A stretch of 12,808 nt of DNA from Planctomycetota bacterium (GTDB lineage Bacteria; Planctomycetota; Phycisphaerae; UBA1845; CAIVHJ01). Below are positions 1 to 5,911 of the stretch, piece by piece (position 1 is the first letter of the stretch; each line of letters starts with the position of its first letter). The notes under the pieces were generated by a model. That model was given only the letters and a program-made list of their open reading frames with translations, searched no databases and was not told where the DNA came from. The position numbers were made by a program, and so were the translations under genes. Location: contig JACZTW010000079.1 in the NCBI GenBank assembly GCA_022573485.1, positions 1-12,808 of the forward strand. Direction: 5' to 3'.

Positions 1-232
1 CAACCCCTTTCCCGATGCGCGCCTTCTTTTTATCCGGTCGCGACCGGGCGTCCGCGAAATCCGAAGTCGGCAACGCCTTCTTGACCGTGCCCATGACGAT
101 ATCGCCGATACCCGCCGTCTGCAGCCGGAGCTTGCCCCGGCGCGAGGTCGATCCCTTCATCACTCGGAAGATCATCACCTGCTTGGCGCCGGTGTTGTCC
201 GCGACATCCACAATTGACTGAAGTTGAATCAT
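1..232 (-). CDS. rplN: 50S ribosomal protein L14, partial (3' end beyond window)
   Basis: L14 sits on the 30S-facing side of the large subunit, binds 23S rRNA and forms an inter-subunit bridge. Seventy-seven residues are visible from an ATG at 232; the C-terminal part is cut off by the window edge. The start MIQLQSIVDVADNTGAKQVM matches the family N-terminus closely, and AGIGDIV corresponds to the conserved AGVGD segment. Compared with E. coli L14 (from memory), the loop before AGIGD is about 7 residues longer and the one after KKALP about 13 residues longer, ending in a basic KKKAR stretch. It lies 27 nt after rpsQ. I see no convincing Shine-Dalgarno, so it may be translated by coupling. The identity is secure; whether the longer loops are typical of the phylum I cannot tell. 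Confidence 0.93.
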   Translation of the reverse strand, partial: MIQLQSIVDVADNTGAKQVMIFRVMKGSTSRRGKLRLQTAGIGDIVMGTVKKALPTSDFADARSRPDKKKARIGKGV

Positions 233-259
233 GAGTTCGTCTTCGATCTACAAAATAAG

Positions 260-550
260 TCAGCGGGCATCCGCCGCACGCACGACTCGAACCAGACGCC
301 AGTGCTTGGTCTTCGAAATCGGTCGACACTCCATGATCTCAACTTGATCGCCGATCTTGGCGAGGTTCTGTTCATCATGGGCGTGCAACTTCGTACGACG
401 CCGAATGTACTTCCCATACTTCGGGTGCTTGACCCGGCGTTCCATCACTACCTTGATCGTCTTGTCGCACTTGGCGGATTCCACGAATCCAGTTCGTACG
501 GCTCGCGGCTTGCGTCCCTGGTTCTTGCCAACGGTTGTGTCTGCCATCAT
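260..550 (-). CDS. rpsQ: 30S ribosomal protein S17
   Basis: S17 is a primary 16S rRNA-binding protein of the small-subunit body. The 96-residue product carries family hallmarks: VKHPKYGKYIRRRTKLHAHD, then IGDQVEIMECRPISKTKHWRLV. E. coli S17 has 84 residues; the extra length here is a basic, probably flexible N-terminal extension of about a dozen residues. Two ATG codons are adjacent (550 and 547), and either could be the start; a weak GAG lies a few bases upstream. The gene lies 30 nt after rpmC and 27 nt before rplN, the standard order, so it is co-transcribed with the other ribosomal genes. Confidence 0.96.
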   Translation of the reverse strand: MMADTTVGKNQGRKPRAVRTGFVESAKCDKTIKVVMERRVKHPKYGKYIRRRTKLHAHDEQNLAKIGDQVEIMECRPISKTKHWRLVRVVRAADAR

Positions 551-580
551 GAAATCTCAACAACAAATCGTAAGGCTCAT

Positions 581-829
581 CTACTGAGCGACCTTCCGCC
601 GCGCTTCCGTTTCCAAGTGATACTGCTTTTCTTCGATCCCGGTCTCCCCACGCTCCGTAAGCACGGTCAACAGTTGCGCGATCTCGCGCCTTGTCTTGGT
701 CAACTGTGTCGGATCCTCCAGCTTCTCCGTCACCGCCTGCGACCGCAAATCGAACAAGTGCCGCCTGATCCGATCCAATTCGGAGTGCAACTCATCCGTC
801 TTCATCGCTCTTATTTCCGCGATATTCAT
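581..829 (-). CDS. rpmC: 50S ribosomal protein L29
   Basis: L29 binds 23S rRNA near the polypeptide exit, next to L23, at the docking site for nascent-chain factors. The 82 residues begin MNIAEIRAMKTDELHSELD and continue with the typical two-helix hairpin, including the LFDLRSQ segment and TKTRREIAQLLTVL. The usual length is 60-70 residues; here about 15 charged residues (GIEEKQYHLETEARRKVAQ) are added at the C-terminus. The ATG at 829 has AGAGG and GGAG elements just upstream. It is 20 nt downstream of rplP, as in the canonical S10 operon. Confidence 0.95.
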   Translation of the reverse strand: MNIAEIRAMKTDELHSELDRIRRHLFDLRSQAVTEKLEDPTQLTKTRREIAQLLTVLTERGETGIEEKQYHLETEARRKVAQ

Positions 830-849
830 GAGCCTCTGCTCCAGCCGGC

Positions 850-1269
850 CTAGTGCTTGCTTCTTCGCAAAATCAGGCGGCAGCGTATCGGCATTTTGTG
901 CGCCACGCGGGTCAATGCCACACGCGCGATATCTTCTTCAACTCCACCAATTTCATACAACACGGTCCCCGGACGCACGCAGGCTACCCATTGGCTGGGT
1001 TCGCCCTTGCCTTTGCCCATGCGGACTTCGAGCGGCTTCGCCGAGATCGGCTTGTGCGGGAAGATCCGCACGAACACCCGACCCTCGCGGTGCAGAAAAT
1101 GGGTCGCGGCCACGCGGCCGGCCTCAATCTGACGGGCCGTGATCCACGAGTGCCCCAAGGCCTGCAAGCCGTAATCCCCGAAACTCACAGTGTTGCCACG
1201 CGACGCATTGCCGCGGATTCTGCCACGCTGTGACTTACGAAACTTGACTCTCTTGGGCATCGCGGGCAA
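850..1269 (-). CDS. rplP: 50S ribosomal protein L16 (TTG start)
   Basis: L16 organises the tRNA-binding region of the large subunit near the central protuberance. Landmarks in order: MPKRVKFRK at the N-terminus, TARQIEAGRVAATHFL, VFVRIFPHKPISAKPLEVRMGKGKG, and WVACVRPGTVLYEIGG. The arginine of VRMGKG corresponds to the residue hydroxylated by RoxA-type enzymes in some bacteria. I choose the TTG at 1269: AAGGAG lies 8 nt upstream of it but 17 nt upstream of the first ATG (1260). The resulting MPAMPKR start resembles the MLxPKR start of other L16 proteins. The product has 139 residues, against 136 in E. coli. It is 23 nt after rpsC. Confidence 0.95.
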   Translation of the reverse strand: MPAMPKRVKFRKSQRGRIRGNASRGNTVSFGDYGLQALGHSWITARQIEAGRVAATHFLHREGRVFVRIFPHKPISAKPLEVRMGKGKGEPSQWVACVRPGTVLYEIGGVEEDIARVALTRVAHKMPIRCRLILRRSKH

Positions 1270-1292
1270 GACCGATACTCCTTCTTAAATCC

Positions 1293-2003
1293 TTACAGTT
1301 TCCCACGCGGGCCGGAGCGGCGCCGCCCGTGGCCGTCACCGTCACCTGCAATCGGGGTGATTTCCTCGCCATAGCGCCCCAGATAGATCCAGGCCTTGAC
1401 GCCGATCACACCGTAGCTCGCGCGGCACTTGGCAAAGCCGTATTCAACGTGAGCCTGCAACGTTTGGACAGGAAGCGAACCGAGATGCTGGGTCTCGCTG
1501 CTCGACATTTCCCGTCCGCCCAACCGGCCCTTGCATCGAATCTTGATCCCGAGGGCGCCGGCGCCCATGGTCGTTTCCAGGTGCTGCTTGATCGTGCGCC
1601 GAAAGGACGCCCGCTTCTTCAATTGCTCCGCGACACCTTCCGCCACGAGTTGGGCGTCGAGGTCCGGATTCTTGATCTCCATGATGTTGACCGTGATCTT
1701 ACGATCGATCAAGCTCTCCAGGTGCTCCTTGAGTTTGTCTACCTCGGCGCCTTTCGGACCGATCACCAAGCCGGGCCGGGCCGTGTGCAGGATCACTTTC
1801 ACAGCATCGCGCGTACGCTCGATCTCAATCTTGGCCACGGCTGCATAAGGCGGCTGGCGATTGAGACGCTGATCGATATAGGCCCGGATTCTGTAGTCCT
1901 CAACGAGAAACTCGCCATACGAGGCCTTCGGAGCGTACCACCGCGAACGCCAGTCCTCGGTAATGCCGATCCGAAATCCAATTGGATTTACCTTTTGCCC
2001 CAC
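1293..2003 (-). CDS. rpsC: 30S ribosomal protein S3 (GTG start)
   Basis: S3 is on the solvent side of the 30S head, lines the mRNA entry channel and takes part in mRNA unwinding. The 236-residue product starts MGQKVNPIGFRIG, the diagnostic N-terminus. The KH domain carries its GXXG loop as GPKG at about residues 82-85. The C-terminal domain holds GIKIRCKGRLGGREMSSSE. The tail is rich in glycine and arginine (GDGDGHGRRRSGPRGKL). The start is GTG at 2003, with GGAG 7 nt upstream; no ATG fits the family N-terminus. It lies 18 nt after rplV and 23 nt before rplP. Confidence 0.97.
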   Translation of the reverse strand: MGQKVNPIGFRIGITEDWRSRWYAPKASYGEFLVEDYRIRAYIDQRLNRQPPYAAVAKIEIERTRDAVKVILHTARPGLVIGPKGAEVDKLKEHLESLIDRKITVNIMEIKNPDLDAQLVAEGVAEQLKKRASFRRTIKQHLETTMGAGALGIKIRCKGRLGGREMSSSETQHLGSLPVQTLQAHVEYGFAKCRASYGVIGVKAWIYLGRYGEEITPIAGDGDGHGRRRSGPRGKL

Positions 2004-2021
2004 AGTATCACTCCGCGGTCT

Positions 2022-2372
2022 TTACTTCTCAGCCAACACAATATGAATATGACTCGTCTTCTTGAGAATCGGATGGGCCCGCCCACGATCCTTGGGACGC
2101 CAGCGAAGAGTCGTCGGTCCCATGTCCACCCGAGCCTCCGCAATATACAGCCGACCCATGTCCGCCTCTTGCTCGTCGGCGTTGGCCATTGCGGAGCGGA
2201 GCGTCTTGGCGATGTCCACGGCAGGACGCTGCTTGCTGAACTTCAGGATGTTCAGAGCCTCGTTACAGCGGTGTCCGCGGATCATATCGATAACCAGCCG
2301 CGCTTTTCGCGGGGAAAGTCGGGCATACCGATATTTCGCCTGCCACCTTCCTGTCACCATCGCATCAGCCAT
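2022..2372 (-). CDS. rplV: 50S ribosomal protein L22
   Basis: L22 contacts all domains of 23S rRNA, and its long beta-hairpin lines the peptide exit tunnel. The 116 residues include YARLSPRKARLVIDMIRG, the classical N-terminal motif, and end RGRAHPILKKTSHIHIVLAEK, the hairpin return strand and C-terminus. E. coli L22 has 110 residues; the excess is at the N-terminus (MADAMVTGRWQA). The ATG at 2372 has GGAGG about 10 nt upstream. A second ATG at residue 5 would shorten the N-terminus but is less well placed. It lies 37 nt after rpsS and 18 nt before rpsC. Confidence 0.96.
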   Translation of the reverse strand: MADAMVTGRWQAKYRYARLSPRKARLVIDMIRGHRCNEALNILKFSKQRPAVDIAKTLRSAMANADEQEADMGRLYIAEARVDMGPTTLRWRPKDRGRAHPILKKTSHIHIVLAEK

Positions 2373-2409
2373 CTAGAAACTGCCTCCGCCGGCGGGCAAC
2401 GCTCGATCC

Positions 2410-2688
2410 TTACTTGGCTTCCCTCTTCCGGCCGCCGGTATGACCCTTGAACGTTCGTGTCGGACTAAACTCGCCCAGTTTATGCCCGACCATGTCTTCC
2501 GTAACAAACACTTTGTTGAACAGTCTCCCGTTATGGACCTCGAAAGAGTGTCCCACGAATTCCGGGACGATCGTGCAACGGCGATACCACGTCCGGATCG
2601 GCAAATTGCTGCCGCTGTCCTTGGCCAGCATGACCTTGCGGAACAGCTTTTCGTCAACGTACGGGCCTTTTTTAGATGATCGTGCCAT
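2410..2688 (-). CDS. rpsS: 30S ribosomal protein S19
   Basis: S19 forms a complex with S13 in the 30S head near the A- and P-site tRNAs. The product starts MARSSKKGPYVDEKL and contains TIVPEFVGHSFEVHNGRLF and VGHKLGEFSPTRTFKGH, all strongly conserved. The ATG at 2688 is preceded by AGGA at about 6 nt and gives 92 residues, the same length as E. coli S19. An in-frame GTG eight codons upstream would add residues unlike the family and is rejected. It sits between rplB (37 nt upstream) and rplV. Confidence 0.97.
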   Translation of the reverse strand: MARSSKKGPYVDEKLFRKVMLAKDSGSNLPIRTWYRRCTIVPEFVGHSFEVHNGRLFNKVFVTEDMVGHKLGEFSPTRTFKGHTGGRKREAK

Positions 2689-2725
2689 ACCGGTTCCTGT
2701 CGCGTCAACCACGCGCCCTGCTTCA

Positions 2726-3592
2726 CTACTTCTTTGGAATCGCTAGTTGCCCATAGCGCCTGCTCTTGCGCCGACGTAAAATTCTCTTGTTGGATCCCTT
2801 ACGGCGATTTCGCGTGGAGCCGCCTTTGGCCAGCACCCCGGTCGGGCTGCACGGATGGCGACCGCCGCCACTTCGGCCTTCGCCGCCGCCGAGCGGGTGA
2901 GCCACGGGGTTCATGGCCACGCCGCGAACGTGCGGACGACGACCCCGATGCCTTGTTCGACCGGCCTTACCCAGCGCGATGTTCTGGTGCTCCGTGTTGC
3001 CGACCCGACCGATCGTCGCACGGCATTCGATTCGCACCTGCCTCATCTCGCCCGAAGGCAGCACCAGCGTCGCCCAATCGCCCTCGCGGGCCAACAGCCG
3101 GGCAGCGGTTCCCGCACTGCGAACCAGCTTACCGCCCTGCCGGGGATTCATTTCAATATTGTGAACATCCATGCCGACCGGAATCGCACTCAAGGGCATC
3201 GCATTGCCCGACACAGGCTCAGCATCACTCCCATTGCGGACGGTGTCGCCGGCTTTCAGTCCGACCGGAGCGAGAATGTAACTCAGTTCGCTGTCTTCGT
3301 ACCGGATCAAGGCAATGTGGCAACTCCTGTTGGGGTCGTACTCGATCGCGATAACCTTTGCATCGATACCATCTTTCAAGCGTTTGAAGTCGATCTTGCG
3401 GTACATTCGCTTGTTGCCGCCGCCGCGATGGCGGGCGGTGATTTTGCCGCTGTGATTGCGGCCGCCGGTCTTCTTGAGCGGCTCGAGCAACGACTTCGTC
3501 GGCCGACGTTTCTTATCCGTCAACTCCAGGTAGTCATTGACCTGGCCGTCTCGCCTGCCCGGTGATGTCGGTTTATATGAACGAACTGCCAT
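2726..3592 (-). CDS. rplB: 50S ribosomal protein L2
   Basis: L2 is a primary 23S rRNA-binding protein needed for subunit association and for the peptidyl transferase centre. The 288-residue product starts MAVRSYKPTSPGRRDGQV; the RNA-binding region includes GGRNHSGKITARHRGGG and YDPNRSCHIALIRYED. The C-terminal domain has VRGVAMNPVAHPLGGGEGR. His232 aligns with the functionally important His229 of E. coli L2; the second histidine of the usual HPHGGGEG is leucine here. It is about 15 residues longer than E. coli L2 (273), partly a charged insertion near residues 20-40 and partly the C-terminal RRYGQLAIPKK. It begins 31 nt after rplW, with no clear Shine-Dalgarno. Confidence 0.97.
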   Translation of the reverse strand: MAVRSYKPTSPGRRDGQVNDYLELTDKKRRPTKSLLEPLKKTGGRNHSGKITARHRGGGNKRMYRKIDFKRLKDGIDAKVIAIEYDPNRSCHIALIRYEDSELSYILAPVGLKAGDTVRNGSDAEPVSGNAMPLSAIPVGMDVHNIEMNPRQGGKLVRSAGTAARLLAREGDWATLVLPSGEMRQVRIECRATIGRVGNTEHQNIALGKAGRTRHRGRRPHVRGVAMNPVAHPLGGGEGRSGGGRHPCSPTGVLAKGGSTRNRRKGSNKRILRRRKSRRYGQLAIPKK

Positions 3593-3623
3593 ATTACCAA
3601 ACCCGTTAAATACCTGCCGGCAC

Positions 3624-3935
3624 TTAGAACAAATCTATGTGCTGACCCGGCTGCAAAACAACAACCGCCTTCTTCCAGGATGGGGTTGTACCGTAAGTCA
3701 GACGGTGGCGGCGACGCTTACCACAACGATTCGCCGACCGCACACTGAGGACCTTGACATCGTAAATCCGCTCCACTGCTTGTTTGATCTGCGGCTTTGA
3801 GGCATGTGGATGAACCTCAAAGGTATACGACCCACCACGCGCCACCTTCCAGTTCGTTTCCGGAAAGGAAAGCGTCGCCTGGTGCGTCCCTTTCTCGGTG
3901 ATCAGCGGCTTCTTGATTACGTGGTAAATATCCAT
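3624..3935 (-). CDS. rplW: 50S ribosomal protein L23
   Basis: L23 sits at the tunnel exit and is the docking site for trigger factor and signal recognition particle. The 103 residues start MDIYHVIKKPLITEKG, contain YTFEVHPHASKPQIKQAVERIYDVKVLSV (the core fold, with the conserved V-H-P-x-A-x-K pattern) and end KKAVVVLQPGQHIDLF. E. coli L23 has 100 residues. The ATG at 3935 lies only 4 nt after the rplD stop codon and lacks a recognisable Shine-Dalgarno, so translational coupling to rplD is likely. The same frame stays open far upstream inside rplD, but that part is a shadow. Confidence 0.96.
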   Translation of the reverse strand: MDIYHVIKKPLITEKGTHQATLSFPETNWKVARGGSYTFEVHPHASKPQIKQAVERIYDVKVLSVRSANRCGKRRRHRLTYGTTPSWKKAVVVLQPGQHIDLF

Positions 3936-3939
3936 TGCA

Positions 3940-4578
3940 CTATTCGTCGTATTCGCGGGCGACTCGGGCAGAGAACGCCTCGAATGCCGTCTTGGTGAAC
4001 ACCAGCTTTTTTCGACGAAGCACGTCGTAAGCGTTGAGTTCCGCCACGGGGCACACGTCCGTCCGCGGGATGTTTTTGCTGGACTGATAAAGTACCTTGC
4101 TCGGAGCGTCCAGCGCCACGATACAACTGCGCGTGACTCCGACGGCCCCGAGAATCGTTTGAAGCTCTTTGGTCTTGGGTCGGTCGAAGGAAAGATCTTC
4201 AAGGATGAGTACGTCTTGAGAGAGTATCTTGGCGAGGATGGCGTTCTTGCAGGCGAGTCGCCGCATTCGCTTGGGCATGCGCTGCCTGAAATCGCGAGGC
4301 CTTTTGAAGAATGTCTGCCCGCCGCCTCGGCGGACGGGGTTCCGGATGGCGCCCATCCTGGCATTGCCCGTGCCCTTTTGTCGAAAGATCTTGCGCGTCG
4401 AGCCCTGGACCATGCCGCGGCTCTTGCCGGCTGCTGAGCCTTGCCGGCGGTTCGCCTGATACATGACGATCGCCTGCTTGAGCAGCTTCGGGCGAACCCG
4501 CGCCCCCAAATGGGCCTCGTCGATGGCCATTTGGCCGGCTTCCTTGCCCTGAATTGTGTAAATCGGCACGTCAATCAT
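3940..4578 (-). CDS. rplD: 50S ribosomal protein L4
   Basis: L4 assembles early on 23S rRNA, and its extended loop lines the exit tunnel opposite L22. In E. coli it also represses the S10 operon by leader binding (known there; not shown here). The 212 residues start MIDVPIYTIQGKEAGQ. The extended loop spans about residues 44-95, with QKGTGNARMGAIRNPVRRGG. The C-terminal domain carries VLILEDL and LNAYDVLRRKKLVFTK. E. coli L4 has 201 residues. I choose ATG 4578, which gives the family N-terminus, over an in-frame ATG 18 codons upstream that would overlap rplC. The gap to the rplC stop is 10 nt, and the Shine-Dalgarno is weak. Confidence 0.96.
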   Translation of the reverse strand: MIDVPIYTIQGKEAGQMAIDEAHLGARVRPKLLKQAIVMYQANRRQGSAAGKSRGMVQGSTRKIFRQKGTGNARMGAIRNPVRRGGGQTFFKRPRDFRQRMPKRMRRLACKNAILAKILSQDVLILEDLSFDRPKTKELQTILGAVGVTRSCIVALDAPSKVLYQSSKNIPRTDVCPVAELNAYDVLRRKKLVFTKTAFEAFSARVAREYDE

Positions 4579-4588
4579 GTATCGAAAC

Positions 4589-5242
4589 TCAGCTTTTCGT
4601 TCGCGCTTGGCGTACAACCACAAATCCACCATTGGGACCCGGCACGCCGCCTTCGATCAGCAACAAGTTATTCTGCTCGTCAATCCCAATCAGTTTTTGA
4701 TTCTTCACAGTGGCTCGGTGATGGCCGAAGTGGCCGGCCATGCGCTTGCCCTTCTTGACGTTGCCGCCGTGGCCCAGATCGCTCGCGTGGCTGCTGATGC
4801 TGCCCGGGCTGCGGTGCTTCCGCTCAACGCCGTGAGACGCGGGCTGCCCGCCGAACCCGTGGCGCTTCATGGCGCCCGCGAAGCCGCGCCCTTTGCTGAT
4901 GCCGACCACGTCCACATACTTCACGTCGTTCTCGGCAAACACGCTCACCGTAATCACATCGCCCGCCTGATGCGTCGCCGCTTCCTTCAGACGAACTTCT
5001 GTCAGGATCCGCTTCGGCGTCGTGCCGGCCTTTTGAGCGTGCCCGATGCCGGGCTTCGTGGCCCGGTGCGGCTTGACGTCGCCGTAACCGAGCTGCACAG
5101 CATCGTAGCCGTCCACGTCCTGGCACCGGACCTGCATGACCGCGCAAGGCCCTGCTTCGATGACAGTCACCGGAATCGCACCGCCGCTGTCATTGAAGAC
5201 CTGAGTCATACCGACTTTCTTACCAAGCAGAGCGGGTATCAT
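4589..5242 (-). CDS. rplC: 50S ribosomal protein L3
   Basis: L3 is an early assembly protein whose long extension reaches towards the peptidyl transferase centre. The 217 residues start MIPALLGKKVGMTQVF and contain VDVVGISKGRGFAGAMKRH, GFGGQPASHG and KGKRMAGHFG. Gln133 aligns with E. coli Gln150, the residue methylated by PrmB. The family length is about 209. GTG (5245) and ATG (5242) are adjacent; AAGG lies about 10 nt before the ATG. Unlike the other ribosomal genes here, it is preceded by a 162-nt gap after rpsJ that holds two hairpins and a TATAAT box, so it may have its own leader. Confidence 0.96.
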   Translation of the reverse strand: MIPALLGKKVGMTQVFNDSGGAIPVTVIEAGPCAVMQVRCQDVDGYDAVQLGYGDVKPHRATKPGIGHAQKAGTTPKRILTEVRLKEAATHQAGDVITVSVFAENDVKYVDVVGISKGRGFAGAMKRHGFGGQPASHGVERKHRSPGSISSHASDLGHGGNVKKGKRMAGHFGHHRATVKNQKLIGIDEQNNLLLIEGGVPGPNGGFVVVRQARTKS

Positions 5243-5291
5243 CACAAGAGCGCCTTTACTGTCAACTTATGGACAGTCGCAATTGCCTGTT

Positions 5292-5313
5292 GCACACGAT
5301 CAAGCTCATGTGC
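5292..5313 (-). promoter_or_regulatory. Hairpin 2 in the rpsJ-rplC gap
   Basis: The minus strand reads GCACATGA, loop GCTTGA, TCGTGTGC: an 8-bp stem that needs one G-U wobble. The wobble only works in RNA made from the minus strand (the other strand would have a C-A mismatch), which favours an RNA structure in the rplC message. There is no T-run after it, so it is not a standard terminator. Confidence 0.45.
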
Positions 5314-5360
5314 TTTTCTGTTCAGAATGTCGCAAGAATTCGCTTGTGACTCGCTAACGC

Positions 5361-5379
5361 CACGGCGATTGCCGCCGTG
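5361..5379 (-). promoter_or_regulatory. Hairpin 1 in the rpsJ-rplC gap
   Basis: A perfect 7-bp GC-rich stem (CACGGCG / CGCCGTG) with a 5-nt loop lies 26 nt after the rpsJ stop. It is flanked by a 9-nt direct repeat, GCGAGTCAC, on both sides. No T-tract follows, so it is better read as part of a leader or as an mRNA-stability element than as a terminator. Confidence 0.45.
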
Positions 5380-5391
5380 ACTCGCCCAAGA

Positions 5392-5397
5392 ATTATA
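5392..5397 (-). promoter_or_regulatory. Perfect -10 box (TATAAT) just after rpsJ
   Basis: TATAAT on the minus strand, 7 nt past the rpsJ stop codon. No good -35 is found at 16-18 bp; the nearest TTGACA-like hexamer is poor and 19 bp away. If active, it would start an rplC message with a leader of about 140 nt containing the two hairpins. It lies in a locally AT-rich spot, so chance is possible. Confidence 0.3.
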
Positions 5398-5404
5398 ATT
5401 TGCG

Positions 5405-5713
5405 CTACGTTCGGATCTTCACGAACACGCCCGCCGGAACAACCAGGCGGTTGAGGGCCTCAATCGTTCGCGCCGTGGGTTCTCGAATCTCCACGAGGCG
5501 CTTGTGCGTCCGCATCTCGAATTGTTCGCGCGATTTCTTGTCCACGAACGGGCTGCGAAGCACCGTGTAACGTTCGATCCGCGTGGGCAACGGGATTGGA
5601 CCGAGCACCTTGGCATTGGTCCGTTTGGCGTTTTCCACGATCTCCTTCGCCGAAGCATCCAGAGCCCGGTGGTCATACGCCTCCATACGAATTCTAATAT
5701 GCTCGCCGCCCAT
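5405..5713 (-). CDS. rpsJ: 30S ribosomal protein S10 (NusE)
   Basis: S10 is a 30S-head protein that also acts as NusE, partner of NusB in transcription antitermination. The 102 residues contain HIRIRMEAYDHRALD, GPIPLPTRIERYTVLRSPFV and KKSREQFEMRTHKRLVEI, near-diagnostic for S10, and end in VPAGVFVKIRT. The length matches the family (103 in E. coli). The ATG at 5713 has GGAG 6 nt upstream; the adjacent TTG at 5716 is less likely. It is the first gene of the S10 cluster here and lies 198 nt after fusA, behind its own promoter and a terminator-like hairpin (5737-5765). Confidence 0.97.
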   Translation of the reverse strand: MGGEHIRIRMEAYDHRALDASAKEIVENAKRTNAKVLGPIPLPTRIERYTVLRSPFVDKKSREQFEMRTHKRLVEIREPTARTIEALNRLVVPAGVFVKIRT

Positions 5714-5736
5714 CAATCACTCCAGAAACAAAGCCC

Positions 5737-5765
5737 AAAATAAACGCGGGCCGGTCGGCACCGCG
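5737..5765 (-). terminator. Terminator-like hairpin in the rpsJ leader (candidate attenuator)
   Basis: On the minus strand a GC-rich stem with one bulged T (CGCGG-GCC pairing GGC-CCGCG, loop GACC, positions 5745-5765) is followed at once by TTTATTTT (5737-5744). It lies between the rpsJ promoter and the rpsJ ribosome binding site, which is where an attenuator would be. It could instead end read-through from fusA. An upstream small hairpin (CAATC, loop TTTCG, GATTG) lies in the same leader. Confidence 0.6.
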
Positions 5766-5790
5766 CCCCACGCAATCCGAAAGATTGTCT

Positions 5791-5818
5791 AACTTACCGC
5801 ACCCCAAGGATTTGTCAA
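5791..5818 (-). promoter_or_regulatory. Promoter of rpsJ / S10 operon
   Basis: A perfect -35 TTGACA (5813-5818), a 16-bp spacer and TAAGTT (5791-5796) as -10, which keeps the key first, second and last bases of TATAAT. The predicted start is near 5784, giving a leader of about 70 nt. An inverted repeat (ACCAT ... ATGGT with TGT-GCC-ACA inside) lies immediately upstream of the -35 and could be an operator. Confidence 0.55.
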
Positions 5819-5876
5819 CACCATTGTGGCACAAATATGGTCAAAAAGGGGTCCGCATCAGATGGGCGACGTTGGG

Positions 5877-5898
5877 GCGCGTCGCTGGCTGGACGCGC
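5877..5898 (-). other. Hairpin after fusA stop
   Basis: GCGCGTC, an 8-nt loop, then GACGCGC: a perfect 7-bp stem 13 nt after the fusA stop. No T-run follows directly (a short TTTTT comes about 25 nt later). It may protect the 3' end or act as a weak terminator. Confidence 0.4.
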
Positions 5899-5911
5899 TC
5901 ATGGATCAGGC

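Noticed and set aside
1329..2450. Plus-strand open frame of 373 codons
   Set aside because: It runs antisense through rpsC and rplV into rpsS, all clear ribosomal proteins; GC-rich codon use produces such shadows.
5260..5265. TTGACA upstream of rplC
   Set aside because: The hexamer at 17 bp is ATGATA, which contains the rplC start codon and matches the -10 consensus poorly.
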